From: Faeciplasma gallinarum | GTDB taxonomy: Bacteria > Bacillota > Clostridia > Oscillospirales > Ruminococcaceae | Direction: 5' to 3' | Length of the DNA: 30,451 bases | NCBI GenBank assembly: GCA_018711085.1 | Contig: DVIR01000065.1 | Location: 1-30,451 of the forward strand | Shown: positions 1 through 7,422 of the stretch, piece by piece | Position numbering within the stretch: the first letter of the stretch is position 1 | Layout: the number at the start of each line of letters is the position of its first letter | The notes under the pieces: generated by a model | Databases searched by the model: none | Told to the model about the DNA's origin: nothing | What the model saw: the letters and a program-made list of their open reading frames with translations, nothing else | Made by a program: the position numbers and the translations under genes

Positions 1-58
1 TATTAAGCTTATCAAAGCCTGATTTATATCACAAGCCAAAAATTTAATTAAGCAAGAC

Positions 59-194
59 AAATAGGCAGCAAAACGCAGTTTTTTCACGATAATCAACGAT
101 TATTCTTAAATTTAAAGCAAGAGATAGTTGAGTATGCACAAAAAATCAGTTTGATTTTGTGCGTCTTGCCAAGGTGAGGTTTCGCTGCCTTTTT
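59..194. other. Imperfectly palindromic structured element (RNA or MITE-like)
   Basis: The arms at 59-74 and 179-194 are complementary over 16 positions with two mismatches (core GGCAGC/GCTGCC). Inside lie two further hairpins: one near 88-106 (GATAATC/GATTATT), and one at 136-162 (GCACAAAA/TTTTGTGC) that can be extended outward by GCAAGA (117-122) pairing with TCTTGC (164-169). The right arm ends in five T residues on the plus strand. It could be a small structured RNA ending just before the MscS promoter, or a miniature inverted-repeat element. I do not recognise a known family. An upstream promoter was not convincing, and the window edge limits the view. Confidence 0.4.
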
Positions 195-200
195 GGCGTG

Positions 201-229
201 TTGACAAAGCCCGAACGCGACTTTATTAT
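201..229 (+). promoter_or_regulatory. Sigma-A promoter of the MscS gene
   Basis: TTGACA at 201-206 and TATTAT at 224-229 are separated by exactly 17 bases, about 48 bases upstream of the MscS start codon. The -35 is a perfect consensus and the -10 has one mismatch. Confidence 0.75.
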
Positions 230-276
230 ATAAGATAACATTAAAATGCCGGTTGAGCCGAAGAAAGGACAAGCAC

Positions 277-1080
277 ATGAATGATTTTTTGAAGAATATA
301 GGGTCGTACGCAGTGGTGATATGTGAGAAGACTGTTGCCGCGCTTGCTGTATTTATAATAGGCAGGCTGCTGATTAAGTTTGTGGGCAAGCTTTTGCACA
401 GGAGCAAGCTCTTAAACAAGGTGGAAGGCTCGGTAAAGTCGTTTACGCTGAGCTTTGTCAAGATAGGACTTTATGTAATACTTGCAATATCAATAGTAAG
501 CATACTCGGCGTTCCGATGGCGTCCGTGATAGCGGTGCTTGCATCCGCCGCCGCAGCAATAGGACTTGCGCTTCAAGGCTCGCTTTCAAATCTCGCGGGT
601 GGTTTGATGATAATAATCTTCAAGCCGTTTAAGAGCGGAGACTATGTAGACGCGGCGGGTGCGTCCGGAACTGTTGACTCTGTAAACCTGTTCTACACGA
701 CGTTTTTGACGCCGGACAACAAGAGAGTTTCCGTTCCGAACGGCAATCTCATGAATTCAAACGTCATAAACTACTCCTCCGAAAACATCCGAAGGGTTGA
801 CATGGTATTCCTTTGTGCAAGGGGCGAAGACCCGTCGAAGGTTCAGCAGATAATGCTTGAAACCATAGCGTCAGCTCAAAAGATTCTTGCCGACCCGAAA
901 CCCATGGCGAGGCTGAGCGACAACACATCAGAGGCGATGAGCTTTGCCGTTCGCGTGTGGTGCGAAAACGCCGATTATTGGGACGTGTACTACGACCTGA
1001 CGCAAAGCATAACCGAGGCGTTAGCGAAAAACGGAATAAAGTCCCCGTCGATAAGGCTTACAAGCGTCGAAGAAAAGTAA
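277..1080 (+). CDS. MscS-family small-conductance mechanosensitive channel
   Basis: This is a cytoplasmic-membrane channel that opens under membrane tension to release osmolytes during hypo-osmotic shock. The product is 267 residues, close to the E. coli MscS length. An N-terminal hydrophobic helix is followed by two more. The third carries the Ala/Gly-rich pore pattern (ASAAAAIGLALQGSLSNLAGG) typical of MscS TM3, and then comes the beta domain with GDYVDAAGASGTVDSV and the VPNGNLMNS motif. I chose the ATG at 277 because a GAAAGGA ribosome binding site precedes it at proper spacing. An in-frame TTG at 253 would add eight residues but places that site inside the gene. It is monocistronic, with its own promoter (201-229) and terminator (1083-1118). 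Family assignment is firm; gating and ion selectivity cannot be read from sequence. Confidence 0.93.
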   Translation: MNDFLKNIGSYAVVICEKTVAALAVFIIGRLLIKFVGKLLHRSKLLNKVEGSVKSFTLSFVKIGLYVILAISIVSILGVPMASVIAVLASAAAAIGLALQGSLSNLAGGLMIIIFKPFKSGDYVDAAGASGTVDSVNLFYTTFLTPDNKRVSVPNGNLMNSNVINYSSENIRRVDMVFLCARGEDPSKVQQIMLETIASAQKILADPKPMARLSDNTSEAMSFAVRVWCENADYWDVYYDLTQSITEALAKNGIKSPSIRLTSVEEK

Positions 1081-1082
1081 AT

Positions 1083-1118
1083 AAAAAGCTGCAAGCACAA
1101 ATCGCTTGCAGCTTTTTT
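1083..1118 (+). terminator. Intrinsic terminator of the MscS gene
   Basis: GCTGCAAGC at 1088-1096 pairs with GCTTGCAGC at 1104-1112 around a 7-base loop, followed by TTTTTT. It starts a few bases after the MscS stop codon. Confidence 0.9.
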
Positions 1119-1274
1119 GTCATCTCTTAGGGCATCGGACTTGCTTTGTTGTGAAAAGCGGGTGCGATGATGTTAGCTCGACAGCACCGTCAAAGCTTAT
1201 AACCGTTCATTTGCTGCGCGGGCGTCGTAAAAATATTGGCTATACATGAGTGACGTCGCTAAGCTATATGCAGC

Positions 1275-1317
1275 AAAAAATAAAGCCATAACCACTATAT
1301 GTAGTGGTTATGGCTTT
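1275..1317 (-). terminator. Intrinsic terminator of tRNA-Ser
   Basis: A perfect 16-bp stem (1282-1297 with 1302-1317, 4-base loop) sits directly after the tRNA 3' end on the minus strand and is followed there by TTTATTTTTT-type sequence. Confidence 0.88.
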
Positions 1318-1318
1318 T

Positions 1319-1406
1319 TGGCGGAGAGGAAGGGATTCGAACCCTTGTGGCTTTTGACCAAACGGTTTTCAAGACCGCCTCGTTATGACCGCTTCGATAC
1401 CTCTCC
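1319..1406 (-). tRNA. tRNA-Ser (anticodon UGA)
   Basis: On the minus strand the gene begins GGAGAGG and ends CCTCTCC-G-CCA, giving a perfect 7-bp acceptor stem and a genomically encoded CCA. The anticodon loop reads CTTGAAA with anticodon TGA, so it decodes UCA and related serine codons. A long variable arm lies between the anticodon stem and the T arm, as expected for a class II serine tRNA. The T loop has GGTTCGAATCC. At 88 nt including CCA the length fits. It is transcribed from a consensus promoter (1501-1529) after a leader of about 90 nt and ends at the adjacent hairpin, so it is a single-tRNA unit. Confidence 0.95.
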
Positions 1407-1500
1407 GAATATTGCTGATCCCGTAGTTGCACAAGCCCATGTGCCAATGCACCGACGCATCCATGCACTCACAGTCCTATGTATTTCGGGCGACTTGTGT

Positions 1501-1529
1501 ATTATATCACGGGCAAGGAAAAATGTCAA
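1501..1529 (-). promoter_or_regulatory. Perfect-consensus promoter of tRNA-Ser
   Basis: On the minus strand TTGACA (1524-1529) and TATAAT (1501-1506) are separated by 17 bases, a full sigma-A consensus. It points toward the tRNA-Ser gene with no other gene between. Confidence 0.88.
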
Positions 1530-1560
1530 CACAAAGTTGCGGCTTGCCTTCACGAAAAGC

Positions 1561-1595
1561 AAAAACGCCTTCGGACTCATTCCCGAAGGCGTTTT
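1561..1595 (-). terminator. Terminator of the cohesin/SPFH/lipoprotein operon
   Basis: AACGCCTTCGG pairs with CCGAAGGCGTT (arms within 1561-1574 and 1583-1595). On the minus strand the hairpin is followed by a T run. It lies about 25 bases after the stop codon of the lipoprotein gene. Confidence 0.85.
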
Positions 1596-1620
1596 ATGTA
1601 CTGCACTATGCGTTCATTTA

Positions 1621-2403
1621 TCAGGCTGCCGCTTCTTCACCCGCGGTGTCGTCAACGACGTATTCTCCGCCGTCTATATACTCGTCCTCTGCATAGCCCA
1701 ACGTGATTTCAGGCGCAGTTCCGAAGTTTACAAACGTATAATCCGCGACGAGATTTGCGGTGAAATCCACATCCATAACAGTCATAGTCATATCGCATTC
1801 AAGCCTCATCGCCGAAAGATCATCGTTTTCATCAAATATCATGATGTAGTTCACGTTGTCAAACGTCATAAGCTCGGTGTCGCCCAAAAGCGTATCGAGG
1901 ATGCTGCCGAGGCTTTCGCTGTCAAGGTTAAGAGAAATCTGCTTTGTGCCGTCGTCGTTATTGACTATCTCTGTTCCCTCAAGCATTTCCTCTGTCAGCT
2001 GCGGAATATCCGCGCCGTCAAACGAATCCTCAACAGAGTCCATGTAATCATCCGGAATATGATACTTTACGTTTGTGCCGGCGTACTCCACATACACCAT
2101 ATCGCCTATTGTCGTGCTGACAACGTCTCCGTCCTCGCCCCCGAGGTGCGTTGTCACCTGGGCGTTGTCGCCGTTTGTCTTGTAGTTCATCGACATTTCG
2201 GTGGTATCGGTTTCACCTAAAAGATCCATCGTCATTGTCATCACGCAGTCCGCTTCATATCCGCCCGCTTCCTCAATTATGTCCATCGACCTTGAGTAAA
2301 GCCCGTATGCGCTGGTTATGTTGAGCATACCGCATCCGGAAGCTGACACGAGCATCACGGCGGCAGTTGCGGCGGCACATGCTTTTCTGATTACATTTTT
2401 CAT
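1621..2403 (-). CDS. Secreted lipoprotein of unknown function (LolA/LppX-like pattern)
   Basis: The product is 260 residues. A basic N-terminus and hydrophobic stretch lead to the lipobox SASGC with Cys24, so it should be lipid-anchored on the outer face of the membrane. The rest is acidic and threonine/methionine rich, with alternating short beta-strand patterns (for example MTMTMDLLGETDTTEMSMN and MVYVEYAGTNVKYHIP). These resemble the half-barrel lipoproteins of the LolA/LppX/DUF6612 type; that resemblance is only my impression. Start chosen at 2403 because GAGAGGG precedes it and the signal peptide begins there; a longer frame upstream has no such support. It is the last gene of the minus-strand set that begins with the cohesin protein. 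The stop reads TGA-TAA in tandem. Confidence 0.72.
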   Translation of the reverse strand: MKNVIRKACAAATAAVMLVSASGCGMLNITSAYGLYSRSMDIIEEAGGYEADCVMTMTMDLLGETDTTEMSMNYKTNGDNAQVTTHLGGEDGDVVSTTIGDMVYVEYAGTNVKYHIPDDYMDSVEDSFDGADIPQLTEEMLEGTEIVNNDDGTKQISLNLDSESLGSILDTLLGDTELMTFDNVNYIMIFDENDDLSAMRLECDMTMTVMDVDFTANLVADYTFVNFGTAPEITLGYAEDEYIDGGEYVVDDTAGEEAAA

Positions 2404-2433
2404 ATTTATACCCTCTCTTTTTTCATGCATGCC

Positions 2434-2463
2434 TTGCGCGGCGGCATATCGCACCGCCGGCAA
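2434..2463 (-). other. GC-rich intercistronic hairpin
   Basis: CGGCGG and CCGCCG arms, extended by TTGC/GCAA with one bulge, form a strong hairpin between the SPFH stop and the lipoprotein start. No T run follows on the minus strand, so it is more likely an mRNA-processing or stability element than a terminator. Confidence 0.5.
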
Positions 2464-2487
2464 GCGAACACAGTTCATACAGATGAT

Positions 2488-3372
2488 TTATTCAGCAGGC
2501 ACCTCAGGTGTCTGTGCTGTACTGTTGTTTGACGGCGTACCGGAAGAGCTTTGGCTGTTGCTGTCGAGTATTGAGCTCATGTCAAGTATTGACGTTGCAC
2601 CTCCGGTAACCATCGGCAGCTCACCGTTCCACTTTTGAATCTTGTTGTACTCGACAAGCGCGTCCGTAATGGATTCGGCAAGTATTCTGTTTGCCTCCGC
2701 CTCGGCTTCGGTCTGGATTTTAAGCGCCTCCGCGTCAGCCTCGGCATTGGTTATCTTGGTTTGCTTCTCTGTTTCAGCCTTTAAAAGCTGCTGCTGTGCA
2801 ACCTGCTTTTCCTCTATCGCAGTTATATATGCGTCGGAAAAATCAAAGTTGATAATGTTTACATCGGTCACGTAAAGGCCTATTTCATTGAGCTTTTCGT
2901 TAAGCCCGTCTATCAAGCCGTTTGAAACGAGCGTTCTGTTTGTGACGCTTTCCTCAGCGGTGTAGTTTGCCGTTATGGCTTTTAAAACCTCGTTCACCGC
3001 CGGAACAACCAGCACAGATTCATAGTCTCTGCCGATGTTTTTGTATATGCTGTAGGACATGGACGTTTCCACGCGGTAGTTTATAGCTATGGTTGTGGAC
3101 ACGGTTTGCAGGTCCTTTGAAAACGCCTCGGTGTCAACCTCAAGCTTTGTTATGCGGTTGTCTATCTTTACTACGTCCTGAATAAAGGGGATTTTAAAGT
3201 GCAGTCCCTCCTGCAAAACGTTTTCATCCACCCTTCCGAGAGTCAGGACAACTCCCGTGTGTCCCGCAGGTACTATTACTGCGCTGTTTGCTATCAGGAT
3301 GATGACAGCTATTATCACCAGCACAGGAATTACAACTTTCTTTGAAAATATCTTCGACAGTACGTTTGACAT
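2488..3372 (-). CDS. SPFH/band-7 (prohibitin-like) membrane protein
   Basis: The product is 294 residues. A single N-terminal transmembrane segment (about residues 12-32) is followed by the SPFH domain, which opens with IVPAGHTGVVLTLGRVDENVLQEGLH and IPFIQDVVKID, classic prohibitin/HflC-type sequence. From about residue 200 there is an Ala/Glu-rich coiled coil with repeated EAEA-type units, then a low-complexity Ser/Asn/Pro tail. Such proteins form large membrane-associated rings and organise membrane microdomains or regulate membrane proteases; the specific partner is unknown. It starts 27 bases after the cohesin gene stop with its own GAGGGA site, suggesting one transcript with it. A role in organising the neighbouring surface protein is only inferred from position. 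Confidence 0.9.
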   Translation of the reverse strand: MSNVLSKIFSKKVVIPVLVIIAVIILIANSAVIVPAGHTGVVLTLGRVDENVLQEGLHFKIPFIQDVVKIDNRITKLEVDTEAFSKDLQTVSTTIAINYRVETSMSYSIYKNIGRDYESVLVVPAVNEVLKAITANYTAEESVTNRTLVSNGLIDGLNEKLNEIGLYVTDVNIINFDFSDAYITAIEEKQVAQQQLLKAETEKQTKITNAEADAEALKIQTEAEAEANRILAESITDALVEYNKIQKWNGELPMVTGGATSILDMSSILDSNSQSSSGTPSNNSTAQTPEVPAE

Positions 3373-3399
3373 ATTGATCCCTCTTTCTTTTTAAGTTCA

Positions 3400-4407
3400 T
3401 CAATCAGATTTTCTTCCGCCTCTTCTCATATACTCCACTCCGACAACGATTGCAACGGTGACCGTCAAAACAAGCACGGCAACCGCTATCGTTGCGGTGG
3501 TAGCCCTTCCGTCAGACTGAGCGCTTGACTGTTCGGAGTCATCAGAGGATGTGGTCACATCTGCCGATGTCTGCGGTGCAGAAGTGGCGGGGGTGGTCTG
3601 CGTGGTCACCGCAGTGGTGACAGCAGGGGTTGTTTGAGCAGTTGTTGCGGGAGTCGTCACGGTTGTCACGGGCGGCTCGGTCTGCTCGGTGACGGTGGTT
3701 ACCTCCTCTCTCGGCGGTTCCTCCGTCTGCTCATGCTCCTCAGACTCCTCCGGTTCCGATGTATCCTCCGTATTATCTGTAACTTCTACTTCCTCTTCCG
3801 GCTCTTCCGCTACGGTTACCTCCGGTATATCATCGTCAGTTTCGTCATCTATCACAACGACGTCGCCGTTTTCTTCTTCATCGAGAACTATATCGCCGTC
3901 GCCCTCGTCTGTCGATGCGCTGCTGACGGTGAGCGTATAACCGTTGATGGCAACGTTTGCTCCGCTTTGGCTCGACGCGCTCGACACCACCGCCGTAAAC
4001 TGAGCCTCTGATCCGTCCCACGTGGTTCCGTCAGACTGCGTGCCGGTGAAATACAAAGTCACGATTTCGCCGGACGTATATACATCCAGGCTGCTTTCAC
4101 AGTTTATAATTATAGTGCCGATGCCCTCCATGCACTCGCATGTGCCGAATATTCCGTTGGGGTTAGTGCCGAGGTTGCCCAAGTAATCGAACTTTCTGCT
4201 GTCGTAGAGCACGGCAAAGCTCAAATTATTTATTCCCGGGTTTGAGGTGAGAGAAACTCTAACCTCTAAAGTATTTCCGATTTGTGTCTGCTCCATGTAA
4301 AGCGAGCCGAAAGAATATCCTGCCGCATGCGCACAAACGCTGCACATTAACATGACAGCAGCCGTCAAAACAGCCGCAAAAGCGGACGTCATTCTTTTTA
4401 TCATCAT
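3400..4407 (-). CDS. Membrane-anchored cohesin-domain surface protein
   Basis: The product is 335 residues. A signal peptide ends near CAHA. Residues about 30-165 form one cohesin-like module: the early strand GNTLEVRVSLTSNPGINNLS followed by FAVLYDSRKFDYLG is the typical cohesin pattern. Then comes an acidic stretch rich in Asp/Glu, a long Thr/Pro/Val linker, and a C-terminal transmembrane helix ending in RRGGRKSD, a type I membrane anchor. Cohesins bind dockerin modules of cellulosomal or other secreted proteins; no dockerin gene is visible here. Two adjacent ATGs (4407 and 4404) follow the GAAAGGA site, and either may be used. The upstream frame as far as 4587 lies in the leader and is rejected. 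It has its own promoter at 4559-4587 and a structured leader of about 145 nt. Confidence 0.82.
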   Translation of the reverse strand: MMIKRMTSAFAAVLTAAVMLMCSVCAHAAGYSFGSLYMEQTQIGNTLEVRVSLTSNPGINNLSFAVLYDSRKFDYLGNLGTNPNGIFGTCECMEGIGTIIINCESSLDVYTSGEIVTLYFTGTQSDGTTWDGSEAQFTAVVSSASSQSGANVAINGYTLTVSSASTDEGDGDIVLDEEENGDVVVIDDETDDDIPEVTVAEEPEEEVEVTDNTEDTSEPEESEEHEQTEEPPREEVTTVTEQTEPPVTTVTTPATTAQTTPAVTTAVTTQTTPATSAPQTSADVTTSSDDSEQSSAQSDGRATTATIAVAVLVLTVTVAIVVGVEYMRRGGRKSD

Positions 4408-4489
4408 AGCTTTTCCTTTCGTCGGGTAAGACCGAACAGCCCTTTTGTCGGTCAAACACGAGCGGGTCAGTAATCCGTCATTTAAAAGT

Positions 4490-4530
4490 CTGCACTTTGC
4501 ACAGTGCACAGAGTGCAGTGCACACTGTGC
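4490..4530 (-). repeat. GCAC/GTGC-rich inverted-repeat leader hairpin
   Basis: GCACAGTG (4499-4506) pairs with CACTGTGC (4523-4530), and further TGCAC/GTGCA units fill the space between and to the left. The block lies in the predicted 5' leader of the cohesin gene. Similar TGCA-rich stretches occur at 10739-10762 and 19736-19798. Confidence 0.5.
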
Positions 4531-4558
4531 GATATGTGTTATCAATGTTATATTTATC

Positions 4559-4587
4559 ATTTTATCATACCTGCTCTTATATTTCAA
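4559..4587 (-). promoter_or_regulatory. Promoter of the cohesin/SPFH/lipoprotein operon
   Basis: On the minus strand TTGAAA (4582-4587) and TAAAAT (4559-4564) are separated by 17 bases, five of six consensus positions in each. The predicted transcript has a leader of about 145 nt before the cohesin start. Confidence 0.65.
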
Positions 4588-4737
4588 TAGCGGTTTTTAT
4601 ACAGCAGAGAAAAGTCATGAGTTTTTTTGAATTAAGGGAAGGCTGCGTGAGGCGAAAATTTCCGCATTTTATATGGCAAAATGTATAAAAACGAATGCTC
4701 GTTATTGATGAAAACCAATAAAAGTTTCGCTCGGCTA

Positions 4738-4767
4738 TTGACAAATTGCGTGAAAGAGTTCATAATG
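4738..4767 (+). promoter_or_regulatory. Promoter of the AraC-type gene
   Basis: TTGACA at 4738-4743 is followed after 18 bases by ATAATG (4762-4767). A second TATAAT at 4783-4788 lacks a good -35. The gene has a strong AGGGAGG site at 4801-4807, nine bases before its ATG. Confidence 0.55.
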
Positions 4768-4816
4768 TAAACATTGATTTATTATAATGTTTTTTCCTCA
4801 AGGGAGGTACATTTAA

Positions 4817-5629
4817 ATGATTGATATTGAGCTGGTTCAGCTCAACGCGACCCATGAAAGCGATTTCGTATACGGACTTAAAGCCGACTTTTGGCTTCTG
4901 CTTTTTGTGAAAACGCCCGCGCTGTTCCATCTTCCCACGGGAGATGTTGCAACGCAGCCCAACAGCGCCATACTTTATCCCCCGAATTCCTTTGCATACT
5001 ATCAAGCTAACGGGGACTCATACATAAACGACTACGTGAGATTCCATACCGACGAGAGCTTCGTCTTTGATGAAAACATTCCTACGCAAACGCCGGTTTT
5101 GCTGCGTTCGCCCTATGAAATGGAAAGGCTTTTTGAGCTATTGTCCATAGAAAACTTCTATCAGTTTTCTTATGCTCAGCAGTCGATATCAATGCTCATG
5201 AGAATGATGTTTTTAAAGATGAAGGAATCGGTTGCGGACAACAACATGACGGAGCCGCAAAGGGCGCTTATAGATCTGAGGTACGAAATACAGCTTCACC
5301 CGTATTACGCATGGACCGTTGGCTACATGGCAAGCAGGCTTCACGTCAGCGCCGGATATCTGCAAAACATATATAAAAAGCAGTTCGGCGTATCGTGCAT
5401 GCAGGATGTAGTTGAAAAGAGAATAGATCTTGCAAAGAAGCAGCTTGTAAACACTAACTTCACATCACAAAAGATAGCCAACTTGTGAGGCTATCAGAAC
5501 GTCGAACATTTTTGCAGGCAGTTTAAAGCGGTCACGGGCATGTCGCCTTTGACCTACAGAAAGCATGCTCAGGCGGAAAAGAACATTCAAAATTCATCCG
5601 GTTCAAACCCCGACGAGCACAAAGACTAA
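4817..5629 (+). pseudogene. AraC-family regulator with an in-frame TGA
   Basis: Read through, the frame spans 270 residues, a normal AraC length. An N-terminal sensing half with a cupin-like pattern (HLPTGDVATQPNSAILYPP) is followed by the two helix-turn-helix units. The first contains GYMASRLHVSAGYLQNIYKKQ. The second reads SQKIANL-stop-GYQNVEHFCRQFKAVTG, so the TGA at 5486-5488 falls inside the second DNA-binding helix-turn-helix, where family members often carry Cys. The same frame continues with SPLTYRKH to a TAA at 5627. As read, the protein would lose half its DNA-binding domain. TGC or TGT to TGA is one base change. It could be a real nonsense mutation or a sequencing error. It is convergent with the oxidoreductase operon and, by analogy with YqhC, a candidate regulator of it. 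Confidence 0.8.
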
Positions 5630-5636
5630 AACAAAC

Positions 5637-5671
5637 AAAACCGACACGGTAATATGCCGTGCCGGTTTTTT
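5637..5671 (+). terminator. Convergent terminator
   Basis: A 13-bp stem with one mismatch (5637-5649 with 5657-5669) is followed by T residues on the plus strand. The A-rich left side also gives Ts on the minus strand, so it can end both the AraC transcript and the opposing operon. Confidence 0.85.
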
Positions 5672-5696
5672 ATTTATCGGAGATGTGGTTTATGTC

Positions 5697-6542
5697 TTAT
5701 TTTTGTCCGTCGAGGTCGAGAGTTCTTTCGGCGTACGCCTTCAGCATTTGCGGCGTGCTCACGTAGTAGCGCTTTTTTATATCCATAGCGGCTATCTGAT
5801 CCATTTCGTCGTCGGTAAGAGAAAAATCGAACAAATCAAAGTTGTCCTTGATGTGCTCACGGCTCTTTGATCCGGGGATGACTATGTTGCCGCTTTGAAT
5901 GTGCCAGCGCAAAATTATCTGGGCGTTTGTCTTGCCGTATTTCTCGGCGAGCTTTGAAAACAGCGGCTCGTTTATCAACGCCTTGTCGCCGTGTCCGAGG
6001 GGATACCACGCCTGAGCGACGATAGACTCATCCCTTAAAAACTCCTTGAGCTTTTTCTCCTGCGAATAAGGGTGAACCTCGGTTTGAAGAACGGTGGGCC
6101 TTACCTTGCACACGGCAAGTATCTCGCGGATCTGCTCCTCGTTGAAGTTTGACAAGCCGATAGCCCTTACCTTGCCCTCGTCATACGCTTTCTCCATGAG
6201 CCTGTATCCGGAAAGATAATTTCCCGCAGGCTGGTGAATGAGCAGCAGGTCGATGTAGTCGGTGTCAAGGCGCTTAAGCGTCATGTCAACCGCATCCTCC
6301 TGCTCGTAATACGCCGGCCACAGCTTTGTCTCTAAGAATATGTCGCGGCGCGCAACGCCGGATTTTTTCATCGCTCTGCCCACCGCTTTTTCGTTCAGGT
6401 ATGCGTTTGCCGTGTCGATTAAGCGGTATCCGCATTCAAGCGCATAAAGGACCGACGCCTCAGCCTCGTCAGGGCTTAAAAGGAAAGTTCCTATTCCCGC
6501 CATGGGCATTGTTACTCCGTTGTTAAGTGTTACATATTGCAT
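5697..6542 (-). CDS. Aldo/keto reductase (DkgA/2,5-diketogluconate reductase type)
   Basis: An NADPH-dependent cytosolic carbonyl reductase of 281 residues, the family's usual length. The catalytic tetrad is visible: Asp43 and Tyr48 in DTANAY, Lys73 in ETKLW, His103 in LLIHQP. The cofactor-binding IPGSKSREHI motif is at about residue 218. These point to the small-molecule aldehyde and ketone reductases in the DkgA/prostaglandin F synthase branch. It is the last gene of the six-gene operon, 27 bases after the SDR stop, with AAAGGAG before its ATG, and the convergent terminator follows. With a YqhD-like alcohol dehydrogenase in the same operon, detoxification of reactive aldehydes is a reasonable but unproven role. 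Confidence 0.92.
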   Translation of the reverse strand: MQYVTLNNGVTMPMAGIGTFLLSPDEAEASVLYALECGYRLIDTANAYLNEKAVGRAMKKSGVARRDIFLETKLWPAYYEQEDAVDMTLKRLDTDYIDLLLIHQPAGNYLSGYRLMEKAYDEGKVRAIGLSNFNEEQIREILAVCKVRPTVLQTEVHPYSQEKKLKEFLRDESIVAQAWYPLGHGDKALINEPLFSKLAEKYGKTNAQIILRWHIQSGNIVIPGSKSREHIKDNFDLFDFSLTDDEMDQIAAMDIKKRYYVSTPQMLKAYAERTLDLDGQK

Positions 6543-6569
6543 GATGTATGACTCCTTTCAATTTGCATG

Positions 6570-7400
6570 TCATTTTTCCGGCTTCAATGCCCCGTAGAAA
6601 TATGATGCGGTGGCGCCTCCGTCTATCAAAAAATCAGCTCCGGTGATGAATTTGCCCTTATCGCTCATTAACAGCTCGGCGACGTTTGCCACCTCATCCG
6701 CTGTTCCCGGGCGTCCTGCCGGACATTTGGCGAACATGTTTTTATAAAAGTCGCCTCTCGGGCCGTTAAATTCGTCAATTGCAAGAGGCGTGACTATGAT
6801 TCCGGGAGATATGGAATTGATGCGCGCCTTTTTCTCTCCCCACTTCACAGACTCCGCCATCACGCGCTTTTCGTTGCACCTCTTTGCAAGCTGGTATGCA
6901 TGAAGAGTGTCGCGGATATTTTCCGGCTGCAAAATCGGCAAGGAAAGCAGCTCTTCTGTCGGCGTGCATGCCAACTGCTCATCCTCCTGCGCGGTCAAAG
7001 CAGGCATGCGGTGACCGGACTGGCTCGATATTGTCACTCCGACTCCGCCCTCAGCTATCACCTTTCCTACCTCCTCAAGCAAAACCGCCGTGCCGTAAAG
7101 GTCAACTTTGAGTATGCTCTCAACAGGTGCCTGGCTCGGAGATACGCCCGCAGCATTTACAAGCATAGTTATATCGCCGAGCTTTTTTCCTATGTCAATC
7201 AACTCAAGTATAGAATCGCGTTCGGACAGGTCGGTTTCAACCGGCGTGACATCATATCCTGCGCCATTCATAATATCCGCTATTGCTTTAGCGTTTTCAA
7301 TCTTTTTGTCGCCGACGACGATTTTCATGCCGTAGCCCATTCTTCTGGCAATCGCCATTCCGATCTGTCCTGCGCCCGTCCACACCATTACTTTTTTCAT
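6570..7400 (-). CDS. Short-chain dehydrogenase/reductase
   Basis: An NAD(P)-dependent oxidoreductase with a Rossmann fold, 276 residues. The nucleotide-binding start is TGAGQIG (residues 8-14), a variant spacing of the usual TGxxxGxG. NAAG is at 82-85, a serine cluster ISSQSG at about 124-129, and the catalytic YxxxK pair is Tyr169/Lys173. C-terminal INSISPGII and a DFLIDGGA motif complete the family signature. The segment between the serines and the tyrosine is about 40 residues, longer than usual, suggesting a lid insertion. Start set at 7400, behind AGGAGA and 22 bases after the upstream stop; an upstream extension in the frame overlaps the previous gene and lacks support. Substrate unknown. 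Confidence 0.9.
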   Translation of the reverse strand: MKKVMVWTGAGQIGMAIARRMGYGMKIVVGDKKIENAKAIADIMNGAGYDVTPVETDLSERDSILELIDIGKKLGDITMLVNAAGVSPSQAPVESILKVDLYGTAVLLEEVGKVIAEGGVGVTISSQSGHRMPALTAQEDEQLACTPTEELLSLPILQPENIRDTLHAYQLAKRCNEKRVMAESVKWGEKKARINSISPGIIVTPLAIDEFNGPRGDFYKNMFAKCPAGRPGTADEVANVAELLMSDKGKFITGADFLIDGGATASYFYGALKPEK

Positions 7401-7422
7401 TTTAATCTCTCCTGTCTGCAAA

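Noticed and set aside
136..162. Stand-alone terminator hairpin
   Set aside because: No T run on either strand directly after the stem; better treated as part of the larger element at 59-194.
253..276. TTG start for the MscS gene
   Set aside because: The GAAAGGA ribosome site falls inside this extension and is correctly spaced for ATG 277.
4490..4530. CRISPR-like repeat block
   Set aside because: Units are 5-8 bases, irregular, without spacers of constant length and without cas genes.
4408..4587. N-terminal extension of the cohesin protein
   Set aside because: It covers the promoter and leader repeats and would place the signal peptide 60 residues inside the protein.
6543..6572. Natural SDR-AKR fusion by TGA read-through
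   Set aside because: The 9-codon gap contains a second in-frame TGA and a good AAAGGAG ribosome site, so two separate genes are the simpler reading.
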